The notes under the pieces: generated by a model
What the model was told of the DNA's origin: nothing
Databases searched by the model: none
The model's input: only the letters and a program-made list of their open reading frames with translations
In this document: in pieces, positions 44,436 through 53,401 of the stretch
How the letters are laid out: the number at the start of each line of letters is the position of its first letter
Position numbering within the stretch: position 1 is the stretch's first letter
Assembly: GCF_028882275.1 (NCBI RefSeq)
Contig: NZ_JARBUT010000010.1
Coordinates: forward strand, 124,001-188,000
DNA length: 64,000 nt
Source of the DNA: Nocardiopsis sp. N85
GTDB lineage: Bacteria; Actinomycetota; Actinomycetes; Streptosporangiales; Streptosporangiaceae
Reading direction: 5' to 3'
Made by a program: the position numbers and the translations under genes

Positions 44436-45260
44436 TCAGCCCTTCAGTCCTCCGGCGAAGCCCTGGATGACGCGCTTCTGCATGGCGAAGTAGACCGCGA
44501 GCACGGGGATCGAGCCGATGATCAGACCGGCGAAGACGAGCGGCCACTGGGAGACGTACTGTCCGACGAAGCCGAACAGGGCCACCGGGATGGTCTGTTC
44601 ACCCGAGCCGCTGAGGTACAGCAGCGGGGTGAGGAAGTCGTTCCAGACGAAGATGACGTTGAGGATGATCACCGTTCCGGTGATGGGGCGCAGCAACGGC
44701 AGGACGACGCTGAAGAAGGAGCGCAGGGGGCCGGCGCCGTCCATCATCGCGGCCTCCTCGTAGCCGCGGTCCAGCCCGCGCAGGAACCCGGTGTACAGGA
44801 AGACCGAGAAGGGCATCTGGACGCCGGTGTAGTAGATGACCAACGACAGCGGGTCGCCGAGCAGGCCCAGGTCGCGCATGGTCTGGTAGAGCGGGATGAG
44901 CGCCAGTTGGAAGGGCACGAGCAGCCCGAGCATGAACAGGGCGAAGGTGACGCGGGACCAGGTCCGGGTGGAACGCGCGATGGGGTAGGCCGCCAGCGCG
45001 GAGAGCACCACCAGGAGGGCGATGCTGCCGACCGTCACCAGGGCGCTGTTGACGATGGCGGGCCCCAGGGACGCCTGGTTCCAGGCCTGGGCGAAGTTGT
45101 CCAGGGTCGGCCGGGCGGGCGGCACCAGGGGGGAGGCTCCGGTGTCGTCGGCGGGGCGGAAGGCCTGTACGAACAGGATGTAGACGGGGAAGGCGAAGAT
45201 CAGGGCGGTGACGATCATGACCGCCTCCAGGACCCCGGTCCGCCATGTGTAGCGCTTCAC
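44436..45260 (-). CDS. Sugar ABC transporter permease (MalG type)
   Basis: 274 residues, six membrane segments. The EAA loop of binding-protein-dependent permeases is seen in GYEEAAMMDGAGPLRSFFSV, and the C-terminus FAMQKRVIQGFAGGLKG is typical of the MalG side. GTG 45260 overlaps the stop of the upstream permease (GTGA). No ATPase is encoded in this cluster. Confidence 0.92.
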   Translation of the reverse strand: MKRYTWRTGVLEAVMIVTALIFAFPVYILFVQAFRPADDTGASPLVPPARPTLDNFAQAWNQASLGPAIVNSALVTVGSIALLVVLSALAAYPIARSTRTWSRVTFALFMLGLLVPFQLALIPLYQTMRDLGLLGDPLSLVIYYTGVQMPFSVFLYTGFLRGLDRGYEEAAMMDGAGPLRSFFSVVLPLLRPITGTVIILNVIFVWNDFLTPLLYLSGSGEQTIPVALFGFVGQYVSQWPLVFAGLIIGSIPVLAVYFAMQKRVIQGFAGGLKG

Positions 45261-46219
45261 GCGTTCTTCCTCTCCTGGCGGGCGAGGTAGCCGTACTGGG
45301 CGCCGCTCGACACGATCACGAACAGGGTCAGGACCACCGCCATGGCCGTGCTGTAGGCGAAGGCGTTGAACTGGAAGGCCTCGCGGTAGATGACGGTCGA
45401 CAGGGTGTCCGTCGCCCCGCCGGGACCGCCCTGGGTCATGACCCACACCTGGTCGAACAGCTTCAGCCCGCCGATGAGGGAGAGCATCAGGTTGATGGTG
45501 AAGGCGGGTGCCAGCATCGGCCGCACGATGTGCCAGAACCGGCGGACCGGCCCGGCGCCGTCCATGTCGGAGGCCTCGTAGATCTCCCGGGGGATGGACT
45601 GGAGTCCGGCCAGGAAGATGACCATCGAGTACCCGGAGAACTGCCAGACGATGACCGCGACCACCGACCACAGGGCGATGCCGCTGTCACCGAGCCAGTC
45701 CTGGGCCCATGCCCCCAGCCCCAGGACGTCGAGCGCGGAGTTGAGCGCCCCCTGGGGTGAGTAGAGGTACTTCCACAGGTAGGCGGTGACCACCGGGGTG
45801 ATCACCGCCGGGGCGAAGAAGAGGACCCGCAGCACGTTGCGGGACTTGATGGCGGTGTTGACGCCCAGGGCCAGCAGCAGGCCGACGAGGTTCTGCACGA
45901 GGGTGACCGCGAAGGCGATCACGAGCGTGTGCAGGAGCGCTCCGCGCGCCCCCTTGTCGGCGAGCAGGGCGCGGTACTGGTCGAACCCCACGAAGGAGTA
46001 CTCGCGGGCCAGGCCGTCCCAGTCCGTGAAGGAGTACATCGCTCCGCGCAGGGCGGGCACCAGCACCACGAACGCGAAGAACGCCAGGGCCGGCAGGACG
46101 AACCACCAGGGCACGGAGAGGTGGTGGGGCCGGGTGCGTCCTCTTCCGCGGGGTGGGGGCGGGCCGCCACCCTTCGTGGGCGCTACGCCGGGGGCGTGCG
46201 GAGCCATGGCTGTCTCCAT
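45257..46219 (-). CDS. Sugar ABC transporter permease (MalF type)
   Basis: 320 residues, six membrane segments after a Pro/Gly-rich cytoplasmic N-terminus. The EAA loop is IYEASDMDGAGPVRRFWHIV. ATG 46219 has GAGGAAGA upstream. First gene of the operon, it probably starts from the promoter region shared with the rhamnosidase gene. Confidence 0.92.
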   Translation of the reverse strand: METAMAPHAPGVAPTKGGGPPPPRGRGRTRPHHLSVPWWFVLPALAFFAFVVLVPALRGAMYSFTDWDGLAREYSFVGFDQYRALLADKGARGALLHTLVIAFAVTLVQNLVGLLLALGVNTAIKSRNVLRVLFFAPAVITPVVTAYLWKYLYSPQGALNSALDVLGLGAWAQDWLGDSGIALWSVVAVIVWQFSGYSMVIFLAGLQSIPREIYEASDMDGAGPVRRFWHIVRPMLAPAFTINLMLSLIGGLKLFDQVWVMTQGGPGGATDTLSTVIYREAFQFNAFAYSTAMAVVLTLFVIVSSGAQYGYLARQERKNA

Positions 46220-46288
46220 CGGTCTTCCTCAGGGGTGCGGGGGCGCCCTTGGGTCGCGCCACCCGTTCGACTCCGTGGTTTAACAGAG

Positions 46289-46302
46289 TTGAAACGATTC
46301 AT
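46289..46302. promoter_or_regulatory. LacI-type operator before the sugar ABC operon
   Basis: The site ttgaaacgattcat is a near-palindrome closely matching the sites at 46532-46545 and 49262-49275. It lies 70 bp upstream of the MalF-type gene. Confidence 0.6.
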
Positions 46303-46484
46303 TCAGTGGCCCGAAGTTAGGCGGGAAGAGTGACGTACGTCAAGTCCTCCGACTGAACGAAACCTCTTCGCAATCCCAGCCACCCATCGGACGCACATCC
46401 GACACGACACCACGAAAGGGTCTCTGAAGTGCGCTTCCATTCAATGAAATCGAGTTTGACACAGAGCTCGACCTCTCCCTCTCC

Positions 46485-46514
46485 TTGACGAGAGGGGTCC
46501 GATGTTCCTACGGT
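46485..46514 (+). promoter_or_regulatory. Candidate promoter of the rhamnosidase gene
   Basis: TTGACG (46485-46490) and TACGGT (46509-46514) are separated by 18 bp. The operator at 46532-46545 lies just downstream, a position suited to repression. Confidence 0.4.
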
Positions 46515-46531
46515 TGCGCTTGCTCACCTGA

Positions 46532-46545
46532 TTGAAACGGTTCAA
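46532..46545. promoter_or_regulatory. LacI-type operator before the rhamnosidase gene
   Basis: The site ttgaaacggttcaa is a near-perfect palindrome (TTGAA arms), the best match of three related sites in this locus. Confidence 0.65.
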
Positions 46546-46600
46546 TTATCTTTCGTCAGTGGTGGGCTGTCGCTACCGTCGCTCCCTTCAGGAGTCCCCT

Positions 46601-49198
46601 GTGTCCCCTTCCAGTCCGGCACCCCTGCCCGAGGCGCCCACCGCCGAGCACCACCGCGAGACCCTGGGCATCGGCGAATCGGCCCCCCGCCTCTCGTGGC
46701 GCATGCGCCATGCCCCGCCCGGCTGGCGCATGCGGGCCTACGAGATCGAGGTCGTCGACGACTCCGGCGCGACGCACCGGAGCGGACGCGTCGTCTCGGA
46801 CGAGTCGGTGCTCGTGCCCTGGCCGGCGCCCGCCCTGCGCTCCGGGGAACGACGCTCGGTCCGCGTCCGGGTCTGGGGATCCGGGTCGGACGTCCCCTCC
46901 CCCTGGAGCCCCGCGCTGGAGGTCGAGGCGGGTCTGCTGGAACCGGGCGACTGGTGGGCCGGCATGGTGGGACCCTCCGACCGTGTGATGGAGAGGGAGC
47001 GCCCCGTCCTGATGCGCGGCTCCCTCACGCTGCCGGCCGCACCCCGGTCGGCCCGCCTGTACGTCACCGCGCACGGCGTGTTCGAGGCCGAGATCAACGG
47101 CGAGACCGTGGGGGACGAGGTCCTGGCGCCGGGCTGGACCGCCTACCCCTCCCGGCTGCGCTACCGCACCCACGATGTGACGCGACTGCTGCGCCGGGGT
47201 GAGAACGTGCTCGGGGCACACCTGGCCGACGGCTGGTACCGGGGCCGTTTGGGCTTCCACGGCGGCCGGCGGGACATCTACGGCGATCGGACCGGCCTGC
47301 TCGCCCAACTGGAGGTGGAGTGCGAGGACGGATCGATCGTGCGCGCGGGCACCGGGACGGACTGGCGGTGCGCGCCCTCCCCCGTCCTCACCTCCTCCTT
47401 GTACGACGGTGAGCGGCACGACGCCCGGCTGGAGCCGCGGGGGTGGTCCGAGCCGGGGTTCGACGACACCGGCTGGGCCCCGGTCGTGCCCGTCCGGCGC
47501 GCCCCCGCGACCCTGGTGGCCCCGACCTCCCCGCCGGTGCGCCGCACCGCCCGACTGGAGCCGGTGGAGATCTCCACGACGCCGTCGGGCTCCCTGCTGG
47601 TGGACTTCGGCCAGAACCTGGTGGGACGCCTGCGCCTGCGCCTGACCGCCCGGGCCGGCGCGGAGGTCACCGTGCGCCACGCGGAGGTGCTGGAGGACGG
47701 CGCGTTGTGCGTGCGCCCCCTGCGCCACGCCGCCGCCACCGACTCCTACATCGCGGCCGGCGGCGGAACCGAGGAGTGGGAGCCGCGGTTCACCTACCAC
47801 GGATTCCGCTACGCCGAGGTGACGGGATGGCCCGGTACCCCGGCGCCCGGGGACATCGTGGCACGGGTCCTGCACACCGACATGCGGCCCACCGGCGAGT
47901 TCACCTGCTCCGACCCGCTGGTGGAGAGACTGCACGAGAACGTGCGCTGGAGTATGCGCGGCAACTTCGTGGACGTCCCCACCGACTGCCCGCAGCGGGA
48001 CGAGCGGCTCGGCTGGACGGGCGACATCCAGGTGTTCGCGCCCACCGCCGCCTTCCTGTACGACTGCGCGGGGATGGTGCGATCGTGGCTGGCCGACCTG
48101 GCCGTCGAGCAGTACCCGGACGGCACCGTCCCGTTCGTCGTTCCCACCATCCACGCGCCGACCTGGACCCCGGCCTGGCCGGCGGCGGTGTGGGGCGACG
48201 CCGCCGTCCTCACCCCGTGGCGGCTGTACGAGCGCTTCGGCGACACCGGCGTGCTCCGCGACCAGTACGCCAGCGCCAAGGCGTGGACGGACCTGGTCGC
48301 CGGCCGGTTGGAGACCGACGGGACCTGGCGGCGCGACCGTCAGCTCGGCGACTGGCTGGACCCCTCCGCTCCCCCGGAGGACCCCTTCCGCGCCGAGACC
48401 GACCCCTCCCTGGTGGCCACCGCGTACGCCGCCGAGTCGTCCCGGGTCATGGCCGAGATCGCCGGTCTGCTCGGCGAGCACGAGGACCGGGTGCGATACC
48501 GGGCGCTGACCGGGCACATCCGGGCCGGATTCTGGAAGGCCTACTCCGCGGGTGAGGGGGGTCGGCTCATCGTGGACACCCAGACCGCCTACGCACTGGC
48601 GCTGTGCTTCGGCCTGATCCCGGAGGAGCACCGCGCCTCGGCGGGAGACCGGCTCGCCGACCTGGTGGCCGAGGCCGGGCACCGCATCGCCACCGGTTTC
48701 GCGGGGACCCCGCTGGTGTGCGACGCCCTGTCCCGGTACGGGCACGTCGACACCGCCTACCGCCTGCTGACGCAGCGCGAGTCGCCCTCCTGGCTGTACC
48801 CGGTACTGATGGGGGCGACGACCGTCTGGGAACGGTGGGACGGCATGCTGCCGGACGGCCGGGTCAACCCGGGCGAGATGACCTCGTTCAACCACTACGC
48901 CCTGGGGGCGGTGGCCGACTGGCTGCACCGCACGGTGGCCGGGTTGGCGCCCGACGCGCCGGGGTACCGGCGGCTCCGTCTGGCGCCCCGCCCCGGCGGG
49001 GGGCTGGAATGGGCGGGCGCGGTCCACGAGACGCCCTACGGCACGGCGAGCGTGCACTGGCGGCGGGTCGGCGACCGACTCCGGGTCTCGGCGTGCGTTC
49101 CGCCGGGCACCACGGCCGTCGTCGACCTTCCGGGGCGGGAGACGTTCACGGCGGAGTCCGGCGAACACGTCTGGGAGGACGCCTGGGCGTCGGCGTGA
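46601..49198 (+). CDS. Alpha-L-rhamnosidase, GH78
   Basis: 865 residues. N-terminal beta domains (RLSWRMRHAPPGWRMRAYEI; VTAHGVFEAEINGETVGDEV) precede the (alpha/alpha)6 catalytic barrel, which carries the GH78 acidic motif DCPQRDERLGWTGDIQ near residue 463-478. The C-terminal beta domain ends before VWEDAWASA. It hydrolyses terminal alpha-L-rhamnose. No signal peptide is seen, so it is probably intracellular and acts on imported rhamnosides. Start GTG 46601 is chosen for AGGAG 6 nt upstream; the upstream ATG at 46532 lies in the operator. Confidence 0.93.
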   Translation: MSPSSPAPLPEAPTAEHHRETLGIGESAPRLSWRMRHAPPGWRMRAYEIEVVDDSGATHRSGRVVSDESVLVPWPAPALRSGERRSVRVRVWGSGSDVPSPWSPALEVEAGLLEPGDWWAGMVGPSDRVMERERPVLMRGSLTLPAAPRSARLYVTAHGVFEAEINGETVGDEVLAPGWTAYPSRLRYRTHDVTRLLRRGENVLGAHLADGWYRGRLGFHGGRRDIYGDRTGLLAQLEVECEDGSIVRAGTGTDWRCAPSPVLTSSLYDGERHDARLEPRGWSEPGFDDTGWAPVVPVRRAPATLVAPTSPPVRRTARLEPVEISTTPSGSLLVDFGQNLVGRLRLRLTARAGAEVTVRHAEVLEDGALCVRPLRHAAATDSYIAAGGGTEEWEPRFTYHGFRYAEVTGWPGTPAPGDIVARVLHTDMRPTGEFTCSDPLVERLHENVRWSMRGNFVDVPTDCPQRDERLGWTGDIQVFAPTAAFLYDCAGMVRSWLADLAVEQYPDGTVPFVVPTIHAPTWTPAWPAAVWGDAAVLTPWRLYERFGDTGVLRDQYASAKAWTDLVAGRLETDGTWRRDRQLGDWLDPSAPPEDPFRAETDPSLVATAYAAESSRVMAEIAGLLGEHEDRVRYRALTGHIRAGFWKAYSAGEGGRLIVDTQTAYALALCFGLIPEEHRASAGDRLADLVAEAGHRIATGFAGTPLVCDALSRYGHVDTAYRLLTQRESPSWLYPVLMGATTVWERWDGMLPDGRVNPGEMTSFNHYALGAVADWLHRTVAGLAPDAPGYRRLRLAPRPGGGLEWAGAVHETPYGTASVHWRRVGDRLRVSACVPPGTTAVVDLPGRETFTAESGEHVWEDAWASA

Positions 49199-49261
49199 CC
49201 GGAGCACCCCCGCAGGGCGGGCCCGGGGGCCGCCCCGCGCACTACCATCGGAGAGCCGGAA

Positions 49262-49275
49262 TTGAAGCGTTACAA
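49262..49275. promoter_or_regulatory. LacI-type operator before the regulator gene
   Basis: The site ttgaagcgttacaa shares the TTGAA...ACAA/TTCAA pattern with the two operators near 46,300-46,545. It lies 40 bp upstream of the LacI-family start, suggesting autoregulation. Confidence 0.5.
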
Positions 49276-49314
49276 GACCCATACCTCAGCGGGAACCCGG
49301 GGAGCGCCGACACG

Positions 49315-50313
49315 GTGAAAACCGTCAACATCAGGGAAGTGGCACGTCAGGCGGGGGTCTCCGTGGCGACCGTGTCCAACGTCCTGAACCGACCGGAGAT
49401 CGTCGCCCCCGCCACCCGCGATCGGGTCCGCGACACCATCGACGACCTGGGTTACCGGCCCAACCAGGCCGCCCGCCAGCTCAGCAGCGGGCATGGCACC
49501 GCGGTGGGGCTGGTGCTGTTCGACGTGCGCAACCCCTTCCTGACCGGCGTGGCCCGCGGGGCGGAGGACCACCTGCACACCGTCGGGCGGACCGTGGTGC
49601 TGTGCAACACCGACGTGGATCCCGCCAAGGAGGAGCGCTATCTGGAGATGCTGCTCCAGCAGCAGGCCCAAGGGGTGCTCGTCACCCCGGCGGCGCTGTC
49701 GCGGGAGTGGGTGGAGCGCACCCGCGAACGGGGGCTGCGCCTGGTCCTGTTCCACAATTCCACGGACCACCCGGACGTGTGCTCGGTCGCCGTCGACGAC
49801 GTCATGGGCGGGGAACTGGCCGGGACCCACCTGTTGGCGCGCGGCCACGAGCGGATCGTCTGCGTGACGGGGCCGGCGCACATGCGCCAGTCCGTCGACC
49901 GGTTGGCCGGATGCCGGCGGGCCGCCGCCCTGGCGGGCCGTTCGGAGGAGTCGGTGGAGGTCGTGGAGACGGGCGCCTTCACCCTGGAGCAGGGGCGGCG
50001 TGCCGGGGAGCGGATCCTGGCCTCGCCACGGCCCCGCACCGCGGTGTTCTGCGCCAACGACCTGTTGGCCCTGGGGGTGATGCAGGCGCTCACCCGGGCG
50101 GGCCGGCGCATCCCCGACGACGTGGCCGTGGTGGGTTTCGACGACATCGAGTCGGCCGCCACGGCCGGGATCCCCTTGACGTCGGTGCACGTGGACGGGC
50201 ACGCCCTGGGCACCGCGGCGGCGAAATTGCTGGTGGAGGAGGTGGAGGATCCCGATCATCGGCATCGCCGCCTGTCGTTCACCCCCCACCTGGTGGAGCG
50301 GGCCTCCAGCTGA
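49315..50313 (+). CDS. LacI-family regulator of rhamnoside use
   Basis: 332 residues. Helix-turn-helix NIREVARQAGVSVATVSNVL, hinge RPNQAARQLSSG, then a sugar-binding effector domain (VGLVLFDVRNPFLTGVARGA, VVGFDDIESAATAGIPLTSV). GTG 49315 is chosen because the helix-turn-helix follows directly. It probably represses the rhamnosidase and sugar ABC genes through the TTGAA-type operators and is relieved by rhamnose or a rhamnoside. Confidence 0.88.
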   Translation: MKTVNIREVARQAGVSVATVSNVLNRPEIVAPATRDRVRDTIDDLGYRPNQAARQLSSGHGTAVGLVLFDVRNPFLTGVARGAEDHLHTVGRTVVLCNTDVDPAKEERYLEMLLQQQAQGVLVTPAALSREWVERTRERGLRLVLFHNSTDHPDVCSVAVDDVMGGELAGTHLLARGHERIVCVTGPAHMRQSVDRLAGCRRAAALAGRSEESVEVVETGAFTLEQGRRAGERILASPRPRTAVFCANDLLALGVMQALTRAGRRIPDDVAVVGFDDIESAATAGIPLTSVHVDGHALGTAAAKLLVEEVEDPDHRHRRLSFTPHLVERASS

Positions 50314-50330
50314 GCCGTGCGCCCGGCCGT

Positions 50331-50349
50331 CGCCCGTCGCGAGCGGGCG
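50331..50349. terminator. Candidate bidirectional terminator hairpin
   Basis: The stem cgcccg / cgggcg has a 7-base loop and lies between the convergent LacI- and LysR-family genes. It is short, so evidence is moderate. Confidence 0.4.
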
Positions 50350-50383
50350 CGTCCGATGGGTCCGCCGCGAGGCCGAACACGAT

Positions 50384-51325
50384 CTACGCGCCCTCCGCCG
50401 CACCGACCGCCGCGTCGTGCGGGGCGTCCAGACCCGCGCCGATCCGCGCGGCGGTCCTGCGCAGCCAGATGTGGGCGGCGTCCTGGCCGTGCACGGGGTG
50501 CCACCACAGCGCCTCCCGGATGGGCGCGGCCGGGAAGGGGCAGGCCAGGACGCGCAACCCGGCGTGCCCTTCGGGGCGGTCGACCAGGCGACGCTGGACG
50601 AGCGCCACCCGGCGGGTGCCCCGGACCAGGTCGGGGAGCGACCGGAAGCTCTGGGCGGAGACCTCCACCCGGGGCTCCAGTCCCAGCATGCCCAGTTGGT
50701 GGGCGGCCGGGGCGTCGTAGGGCCTGCGGTAGACCGCCCACGGCGACCGCGCCAGGTCGTCCATGGTGAGTTCCTCCCCCACCTCGGCATTGGCGGCGTC
50801 GACCAGGCACACCCACTCGTCGCGGAACAGCTCCACGGCGGGGTGGCCGCTGATCACCCCGTGCAGCATCAGGGCGCCGTCGACACTGCCGAGCACGCTC
50901 TCGGTGGCCGAGACGATCGTGGCGGGCATCTGCTCGAAGTGCAGTCTGATGCCCGGCGCCGACCGGTGGAGCTCCTCGGCCAGCCGTGCCCCGAAGACGG
51001 TGACCGCGTAGTCCGAGGCCAGGAGGGTGAAGTCCCGCTCCTCGGTCTCGGGGCGGAAATGGGCCCGGCTGCTGAACAGGCGTTCCATGACGGAGCAGGC
51101 GTTGGCGGCCGGGCCCCGGAGCGCGTGCCCCAGCGGGGTCAGCTCGTAGCGGTTGCCCCGGCGCACCAACAGTTCGTCGGAGAAGTGGCGCCGTAGTCGG
51201 GCCAGGGCCGCGCTGGTGGCGGGCTGACTGAGACCGATGCGCTCTCCCGCCCGGGTGACGTTGCGCTCCTCCAGCAGGGCGCGCAGGGCGACGAGCAGGT
51301 TGAGGTCCAGATTCGCGATGTTCAC
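50384..51325 (-). CDS. LysR-family regulator of the aromatic operon
   Basis: 313 residues. The N-terminal LysR helix-turn-helix is LEERNVTRAGERIGLSQPAT, opening with the NodD/NahR-like NLDLNLLVALRALL. The effector domain follows (LASDYAVTVFGARLAEELHR, LFRDEWVCLVDAANAEVG). GTG 51325 has GGAAGG upstream. It is divergent from the seven-gene catabolic operon with a palindromic site between, the usual layout for an activator responding to a pathway intermediate. Confidence 0.9.
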   Translation of the reverse strand: MNIANLDLNLLVALRALLEERNVTRAGERIGLSQPATSAALARLRRHFSDELLVRRGNRYELTPLGHALRGPAANACSVMERLFSSRAHFRPETEERDFTLLASDYAVTVFGARLAEELHRSAPGIRLHFEQMPATIVSATESVLGSVDGALMLHGVISGHPAVELFRDEWVCLVDAANAEVGEELTMDDLARSPWAVYRRPYDAPAAHQLGMLGLEPRVEVSAQSFRSLPDLVRGTRRVALVQRRLVDRPEGHAGLRVLACPFPAAPIREALWWHPVHGQDAAHIWLRRTAARIGAGLDAPHDAAVGAAEGA

Positions 51326-51371
51326 GCGCGCACCTTCCGTCGGCCATTCACCGTGCGGATGCCATCCATAT

Positions 51372-51396
51372 GAGAGATCTATTTCACAGATCTCTC
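51372..51396. promoter_or_regulatory. LysR-type operator palindrome
   Basis: A perfect 9-bp inverted repeat gagagatct / agatctctc has a 7-bp spacer and lies midway between the divergent LysR and FAH-family genes. Both spacing and symmetry fit a LysR binding site. Confidence 0.7.
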
Positions 51397-51439
51397 CCGG
51401 TGGCCCAATGTTAGTGGCATCACATCGGAAGGAAACACC

Positions 51440-52432
51440 GTGGCAACAGATCCCTCTACAGCACCCTCCTTCGCCCTGGGCACCTTCTCCCTCGGAGGGG
51501 GGCTCCCCTTTCCCGGACTGGTCGTGAACGAGGAGGTCATCGACCTGCGCGGGGTCCCGGGACTGCGGAGCGCCCTGGGCTCGAACCCGGACGTGCGCGG
51601 GCTCCTGGAACGGTGGGCGAAGGTGCTGCCGGTGCTGAGGGAGACCGCCGCCGACCCGCACCACGCCCGGCAGCGGGTGGCGGACCTGCGTGTACACGCG
51701 CCGCTGCGACCCCGCCAGATCCTCCAGTCCGGCGCGAACTACCGCACCCACGTCATCGACCTGGCCGTCGCCCACGAACCCGAGGGCGGGCGCCCGGCCG
51801 AGCGGGTGCGGGCCGAGGTCGCCGCCATGATGGACCGCCGGGCCGCCGAGGACCTGCCCTACATGTTCACCGGCCTGCCCACCTCGGTGACCGGGCCCTA
51901 CGACGACGTCGTGATCCCGGACTGGTGCGCCGAGCCCGACTGGGAGTTGGAACTGGTCGCGGTGATCGGCGAGCCGGCCTTCCGCGTCCCGGTGGAGCGG
52001 GCCCTGGAGCACGTGGCCGGCTACACCATCGCCAACGACATCACCGCCCGCGAACTGGTGTTCCGCCGGGACATGCCGGAGATCGGCACCGACTGGCTGC
52101 GGGCCAAGAACGCCCCCACCTTCACGCCGCTGGGCCCGTGGCTGGTGCCCGCGGAGTTCGTCGCCGACCCCGGCGACCTGCGCGTGGTCCTCACGCTCAA
52201 CGGGGAGACCATGCAGGACGAGTCGACGCGGGACATGATCTTCGACGTCGCCCGCCTCGTCTCCTACGCCTCGCGGACGGCGGAACTGCTCCCCGGCGAC
52301 CTGGTGCTGACCGGCAGCCCCGCCGGCAACGGCAAGCACTGGGGACGCCTGCTGCGGGCCGGCGACGTCATGGAGGGGACCATCACCGGCCTGGGCGCGC
52401 AGCGCAACACCTGCGTGGCCGAGGAGGCGTGA
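51440..52432 (+). CDS. Fumarylacetoacetate-hydrolase-family protein (first copy)
   Basis: 330 residues. FAH fold: ILQSGANYRTHVIDLAVAHE at the start of the catalytic region, metal-binding acidic residues in WELELVAVIGE, then GYTIANDITARELVFRRDM and TGSPAGNGKHWGRLLRAGD. Family members hydrolyse C-C bonds of diketo acids or hydrate/decarboxylate 2-oxo-alkenoates in ring-cleavage pathways. GTG 51440 has GGAAGG upstream. First gene of the operon. Confidence 0.88.
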   Translation: MATDPSTAPSFALGTFSLGGGLPFPGLVVNEEVIDLRGVPGLRSALGSNPDVRGLLERWAKVLPVLRETAADPHHARQRVADLRVHAPLRPRQILQSGANYRTHVIDLAVAHEPEGGRPAERVRAEVAAMMDRRAAEDLPYMFTGLPTSVTGPYDDVVIPDWCAEPDWELELVAVIGEPAFRVPVERALEHVAGYTIANDITARELVFRRDMPEIGTDWLRAKNAPTFTPLGPWLVPAEFVADPGDLRVVLTLNGETMQDESTRDMIFDVARLVSYASRTAELLPGDLVLTGSPAGNGKHWGRLLRAGDVMEGTITGLGAQRNTCVAEEA

Positions 52433-53391
52433 TGCTCGACCGCACCGACCCCGAGGCCGCCATCGCCGAGGCGGCCCGCGTCTGCTCCAACTGGGGGCGC
52501 TGGGGCGAGGACGACGTCCTGGGCACCGTCAACCACATCGGAGAGGGCGAACGCCGGGCGGCCGCGGGACTGATCCGCCTGGGGGTGAGCTTCTCCCTGG
52601 CCCAGCGCTTCGACATGAACGGACCCCAGAAGGGGTGGCGTCGGCGGACCAACCCCGTGCACACCATGCTCGACACCGGTGTGGACGCCGCCCGCGGCAC
52701 CCAGGGCTTCCCACACGGCATCGGCGGAGCCGACGACGTGGTGTCCATGCCCTTGCAGTGCTCCACCCAGTGGGACGGGCTCGGGCACATCTTCGACCAC
52801 GGCAGGGCCTGGAACGACCGGGACGCCGCCGAGGTCGTCACCTCCGAGGGCGACCTGGTGACCGGCATCGAGCACCTGGCCGCGCCCGTGGCCGGCCGGG
52901 GCGTCCTGCTGGACGTGGGCCGGGTCCTGGGCGAGGACGGGGAGCTGCCCGACGGCTTCGCCATCACGACCGACCACCTGAGCGCGACCGCCGCCGCGCA
53001 CGGCGTCACCATCCGGCGCGGGGACATCGTCTGCGTGCGCACCGGGCAGCTCTCCCGGGCGCGCCGCCGGGGGTGGGGGGACTACGCGGGCGGACCGGCG
53101 CCGGGGTTGTCGTTCACCACCGCTCCCTGGCTGCGCTCCAGCGAGATCGCCGCCATCGCCACCGACACCTGGGGTTTCGAGGTCCGACCCAACGAGTTCG
53201 ATCACGCCTTCCAACCGCTCCACCAGGTGGCGATCCCCCACATCGGCCTGCTCATCGGCGAGATGTGGGACCTCGACGCGCTCGCCGCGCACTGCGCGGA
53301 CGACGGCGTCCACGAGTTCTTCCTGACCGCCGCGCCCATCCCGTTCACCGGGGCGGTCGGCTCACCCGTCAATCCCATCGCCGTCAAGTGA
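52432..53391 (+). CDS. Cyclase-family hydrolase (kynurenine-formamidase-like)
   Basis: 319 residues. The family's metal-binding region appears as MPLQCSTQWDGLGHIFDHGR, with HLSATAAAHGVTIRRGDIVC and HQVAIPHIGLLIGEMWDLD further on. This subgroup (often in aromatic catabolic clusters) replaces the classical HxGTHxDxPxH with STQWDxLxH. It is probably an amide, ester or lactone hydrolase; its substrate is not evident. ATG 52432 shares a base with the previous stop (TGATG). Confidence 0.85.
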   Translation: MLDRTDPEAAIAEAARVCSNWGRWGEDDVLGTVNHIGEGERRAAAGLIRLGVSFSLAQRFDMNGPQKGWRRRTNPVHTMLDTGVDAARGTQGFPHGIGGADDVVSMPLQCSTQWDGLGHIFDHGRAWNDRDAAEVVTSEGDLVTGIEHLAAPVAGRGVLLDVGRVLGEDGELPDGFAITTDHLSATAAAHGVTIRRGDIVCVRTGQLSRARRRGWGDYAGGPAPGLSFTTAPWLRSSEIAAIATDTWGFEVRPNEFDHAFQPLHQVAIPHIGLLIGEMWDLDALAAHCADDGVHEFFLTAAPIPFTGAVGSPVNPIAVK

Positions 53392-53401
53392 GGTATCCCC
53401 C

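Noticed and set aside
40072..45290. Long plus-strand frames opposite the P450/IclR/MFS and sugar ABC genes
   Set aside because: They span several unrelated minus-strand genes and intergenic DNA, and have biased GQ/EH-rich composition.
46556..49282. 908-codon minus-strand frame opposite the rhamnosidase gene
   Set aside because: The GH78 motif and ribosome site are on the plus strand; the minus frame has no domain.
50384..52339. 651-residue version of the LysR protein
   Set aside because: The extra N-terminal part is antisense to the FAH gene. The helix-turn-helix begins right after GTG 51325.
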